Shown one piece after another: positions 61,782 to 64,000 of a stretch of DNA of 64,000 nt (position 1 is the first letter of the stretch; each line of letters begins with the position of its first letter). Below the pieces are notes generated by a model. The model was not told where the DNA came from, did no database searches, and was given only the letters and a program-made list of their open reading frames with translations. Made by a program: the position numbers and the translations under genes. The stretch lies in NCBI RefSeq assembly GCF_006363915.1, contig NZ_CP040946.1. One strand, 5' to 3'. The stretch comes from Methylophilus medardensis (GTDB lineage Bacteria; Pseudomonadota; Gammaproteobacteria; Burkholderiales; Methylophilaceae).

Positions 61782-62411
61782 TTAGACGGCGTCTACCGGC
61801 GACTCTGTATCATTGTCGCCAAACAACCATGTGCTGAGCACGGTTTCAGCTTCTTCCACGCCTTGTTTTTTGAGGCTAGAAAAAAGTTGCACCGAGATCT
61901 GTTCACCCCAACCCATATGCAGTTCTTTGCGAACTTTTCCCAGCAAAATTGTCGATTCACTGCGGGAGAGTTTGTCGCTCTTGGTAAGCAAAACATGCAC
62001 TGGTTTGCCTGAGGGACAAAACCAGTCCAGCATTTGTCTGTCCAAGGGCGTTAATGGGTGGCGGCTATCCATCACCAGCACCAGTCCAGCCAAGCTTTGG
62101 CGTTCGCTCAGATAGCGTGACAACACGTTTTGCCAGTGCATGCGCATTGACTCAGGGACTTTTGCATAGCCATAGCCCGGCAAGTCGACTAAGTGTTTGT
62201 CGTCGCCCAGCGTGAAAAAGTTAATTAACTGGGTGCGGCCTGGCTGCTTGCTCACAAATGCCAGCCGATTATGGTTGGCCAAGGTGTTTAAGGCGCTGGA
62301 TTTACCCGCATTCGAGCGCCCGGCAAAGGCGACCTCAATGCCGCTGGCAGGCGGTAGGTCACGGAGATGGTGCGCCGACAGATGAAAGCGGGCGTTTTGA
62401 AAAACTGGCAT
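61782..62411 (-). CDS. engB: Ribosome biogenesis GTP-binding protein EngB (YihA/YsxC)
   Basis: GTPase for large ribosomal subunit assembly. 209 residues with G1 GRSNAGKSS (about 32), G3 DLPGYGYAKV, G4 TKSDK (about 145). Typical of the YsxC family, including the NTLANHNRLAFVSKQPGRTQLINFF G2 region in parts. ATG 62411. Monocistronic and divergent from the cytochrome gene. Confidence 0.96.
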   Translation of the reverse strand: MPVFQNARFHLSAHHLRDLPPASGIEVAFAGRSNAGKSSALNTLANHNRLAFVSKQPGRTQLINFFTLGDDKHLVDLPGYGYAKVPESMRMHWQNVLSRYLSERQSLAGLVLVMDSRHPLTPLDRQMLDWFCPSGKPVHVLLTKSDKLSRSESTILLGKVRKELHMGWGEQISVQLFSSLKKQGVEEAETVLSTWLFGDNDTESPVDAV

Positions 62412-62502
62412 GATGAGTTGAGTTGCCTCAAGGTTTTATGGACTATTCAGCTGAGCATGCTATCACGAACAAGGTTTGTTTGATAAAATGACGGAGAATA
62501 AA

Positions 62503-63150
62503 ATGTCGGGGCATAGAATGATGTTAAAGAGTTTTAAAGCGGGATTGTTTGTGTTGTTCGCCATGGGCGTGCACCCAGTATTTGCTGAGGAAGCTGCGTC
62601 AGCTGAAGCCGCGCCAGTGGTGAATGGCCCGGAGAAAATTGTACAAAACGTATGTGCTGCTTGTCATGGTGCAGATGGCAATAGCGTGATTACCACCAAT
62701 CCTAAATTGGCTGGTCAACATCCTGAATATTTGCTCAAGCAACTGAACAACTTTAAAGAAGGTACACGTGCTAACGCGATTATGTCTGGCATGGCGGGTG
62801 CGCTCAGCCAAGAAGACATGGAGGGTTTGGCAAAGTATTTTTCTAACCAAAGTATCAAGCTAGCCAAAGCCAAGAGCAACGGTAAAGGTTCGTTAGGTGA
62901 AAAAATTTACCGCGGTGGTATCGCTGCGACGCAAGTGCCTGCCTGTGCGGCCTGTCACGGCGCCACAGGTGCCGGATTGCCGAAGCAGTTTCCACGCTTG
63001 GCAGGACAGCATACTGACTACACCGTGCAGCAATTGAGAACATTCCGTACCGGTGAGCGTGCCAATGCGCCAATGATGATGGCGATTGCGGCGAAAATGA
63101 CGGATGCCGAGATGCAAGCGGTTGCAGACTATATTCAAGGCCTGCGCTAG
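62503..63150 (+). CDS. Cytochrome c4 family diheme protein
   Basis: 215 residues from ATG 62503 (GGAG 6 bases upstream; several other in-frame starts exist). Signal peptide (MLKSFKAGLFVLFAMGVHPVFA in pieces), then two heme-binding domains, each with CAACH (51-55 and 148-152), LAGQHPEYLLKQL and LAGQHTDYTVQQL as the repeated lobe sequence, and Met axial-ligand regions. It is a periplasmic electron carrier to terminal oxidases. The next gene, resB, is a cytochrome c assembly factor. Terminator follows. Confidence 0.93.
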   Translation: MSGHRMMLKSFKAGLFVLFAMGVHPVFAEEAASAEAAPVVNGPEKIVQNVCAACHGADGNSVITTNPKLAGQHPEYLLKQLNNFKEGTRANAIMSGMAGALSQEDMEGLAKYFSNQSIKLAKAKSNGKGSLGEKIYRGGIAATQVPACAACHGATGAGLPKQFPRLAGQHTDYTVQQLRTFRTGERANAPMMMAIAAKMTDAEMQAVADYIQGLR

Positions 63151-63163
63151 TCTGCTTTGATCG

Positions 63164-63192
63164 AAAAAAGGTGGCTGCGGCCACCTTTTTTG
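63164..63192 (+). terminator. Terminator after cytochrome c4
   Basis: AAAAAAGGTGGC-TGCG-GCCACCTTTTTT hairpin. Confidence 0.93.
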
Positions 63193-63313
63193 CTGTCAGT
63201 GGATGCAACCTTTTGCTTTAGATGTCGTCCACAAATGCGCACCATGCGTTATTGTCAACACTGACTTTTTCCTTTGTGCGTTACCTTCACTGGTTTATTT
63301 TAAAGAGATTGTT

Positions 63314-64000
63314 TTGAAAGCACCGATTCCCCTGTCACGGCGTGTGTATGAATTGCTCAGCTCGATGCGCTTTGCGGTGAGCTTATTGACGCTGCTAGGT
63401 GTCGCTTCCATTATTGGTACAGTGCTCAAGCAAAACGAGCCATACACCAACTACATTGTTAAATTCGGCCAATTCTGGTTTGAGTTGTTTGAGTTGCTGG
63501 GTTTGTTCGATGTGTATCATGCGGCCTGGTTTCTGCTCATTTTATTGTTTTTGGTGGTGTCGACCACGTTATGCGTGCTGCGTAACACGCCGCTGATGAT
63601 CAAAGAGTGGCAGGTTTATAAAGAGCATGCCACCGAAAAGTCCTTGCGATTGTTTGAACATCAGGCCACGGTGGCCTCGCCCTTGCCAGCGACTACTTTG
63701 CAAACGCAGCTAAGTGACTTTTTAACCACTGCGGGTTATCGCTTTAAAACCAAAGCACAAGACAATGGCGATTTACTCATTGCCGCCAAGGTGGGCACAC
63801 ATCAACGTCTTGGCTATATTTTTACGCATGTGGCTATTGTGGTTATTTGCTTTGGTGGCTTGCTTGATGGCAACTTGCCGTTAAAAGTGCAAGAGCTGTT
63901 TGGTTTGAAGAAAATCGAAACCCGTGATGTGGCGTCACGCTTGGTGCCTGCAGACAGCCGTCTTGGCACCAATAACTTGTCTTTTAGAGCCAACATGACG
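63314..64000 (+). CDS. resB: Cytochrome c biogenesis protein ResB, 3' end cut by window edge
   Basis: 229 codons are visible from a TTG start at 63314 (AAAGAGA upstream); the frame stays open to the last base. It fits ResB/Ccs1 of the system II cytochrome c assembly pathway: ELLSSMRFAVSLLTLLGVASIIGTVLKQNEPYTNYI in pieces (SSMRFAVSLL, ASIIGTVLKQNEP), FDVYHAAWFLLIL as the second helix, the LRNTP loop, and a third helix with THVAIVVICFGGL. ResB helps handle apocytochrome and heme. It works with CcsA/ResC, presumably just outside the window, and would mature the cytochrome c4 next door. Confidence 0.9.
   Translation, partial: MKAPIPLSRRVYELLSSMRFAVSLLTLLGVASIIGTVLKQNEPYTNYIVKFGQFWFELFELLGLFDVYHAAWFLLILLFLVVSTTLCVLRNTPLMIKEWQVYKEHATEKSLRLFEHQATVASPLPATTLQTQLSDFLTTAGYRFKTKAQDNGDLLIAAKVGTHQRLGYIFTHVAIVVICFGGLLDGNLPLKVQELFGLKKIETRDVASRLVPADSRLGTNNLSFRANMT

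Noticed and set aside
1..64000. tRNA or rRNA genes, CRISPR arrays, insertion sequences, prophage
   Set aside because: None seen on reading both strands; the XerC gene is the chromosomal housekeeping recombinase, not a mobile-element integrase, and the holin-family protein is a cellular membrane protein with no phage neighbours.

Overview
The window reads as ordinary chromosome from a betaproteobacterial methylotroph, most likely Methylophilaceae (Methylophilus/Methylotenera-like). The evidence is a formaldehyde-activating-enzyme paralog, an S-adenosylhomocysteine (SAH) riboswitch in front of ahcY, a PEP-CTERM protein, and gene orders common in Betaproteobacteria: smg-dprA-LysM facing def-fmt, rsmB-DUF4390-ntrY-ntrX, pepA-holC facing lptF-lptG, and dapF-DUF484-xerC facing metK. 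I saw no tRNA, rRNA, CRISPR array, insertion sequence or prophage. Genus-level placement is inference.

Layout. 0-3 kb: a photolyase-family gene cut by the left edge, a secreted trypsin-like protease and a 49-residue protein. 3.1-6.1 kb: methyl-cycle block with promoter, SAH riboswitch, ahcY, a small membrane protein and metF. 6.1-8.8 kb (minus): smg, dprA, LysM protein. 9-16.8 kb (plus): def, fmt, htpX, rsmB, DUF4390 protein and an NtrY/NtrX-like two-component pair whose regulator has a decayed ATPase domain. 16.9-24.8 kb: DoxX, GNAT, Fae paralog, RDD, lptFG, pepA, holC, a coiled-coil protein and xthA. 25-32 kb: an MFS transporter, a 1237-residue binding-protein/PAS/GAF/GGDEF/EAL sensor, a thioesterase and an OmpA-family protein. 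32.1-40.6 kb: one 8.5-kb cyclic beta-1,2-glucan synthase gene. 40.8-48.9 kb: an accessory envelope/stress cluster. 48.9-64 kb: housekeeping genes (sodB, xerC, DUF484, dapF, metK, HD-GYP, topA, ttcA, pteridine reductase, a MidA-type methyltransferase, trmB, engB, cytochrome c4) and resB cut by the right edge.

The most interesting signal is in the 30.7-48.9 kb stretch. It holds two paralogous Crp/Fnr-type regulators among stress-type genes: BON lipoproteins, a CsbD protein, a DUF883 protein, cfa, a PEP-CTERM protein and small unknowns. Between these genes I find a repeated 14-bp inverted repeat, GTnCG-N4-CGnAC, with the half-site geometry of FNR sites. In six cases the side facing a gene carries a TAnnnT hexamer exactly 22 bp away, which puts the repeat near -41.5, the class II activator position. 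This looks like a local regulon of one or both Crp/Fnr proteins. It covers the ompA-like gene, a 71-residue protein, a membrane/BON/CsbD operon, cfa, both regulators and a BON/DUF883 operon, and perhaps one unannotated transcript.

Methyl-cycle genes are spread through the window: metK makes S-adenosylmethionine (SAM), methyltransferases such as Cfa, TrmB and RsmB turn it into SAH, AhcY removes SAH, and MetF supplies methyl-folate. Envelope genes (lptFG, the glucan synthase, OmpA-like, cfa, BON lipoproteins) form a second theme, and c-di-GMP turnover is represented by the GGDEF-EAL and HD-GYP proteins.
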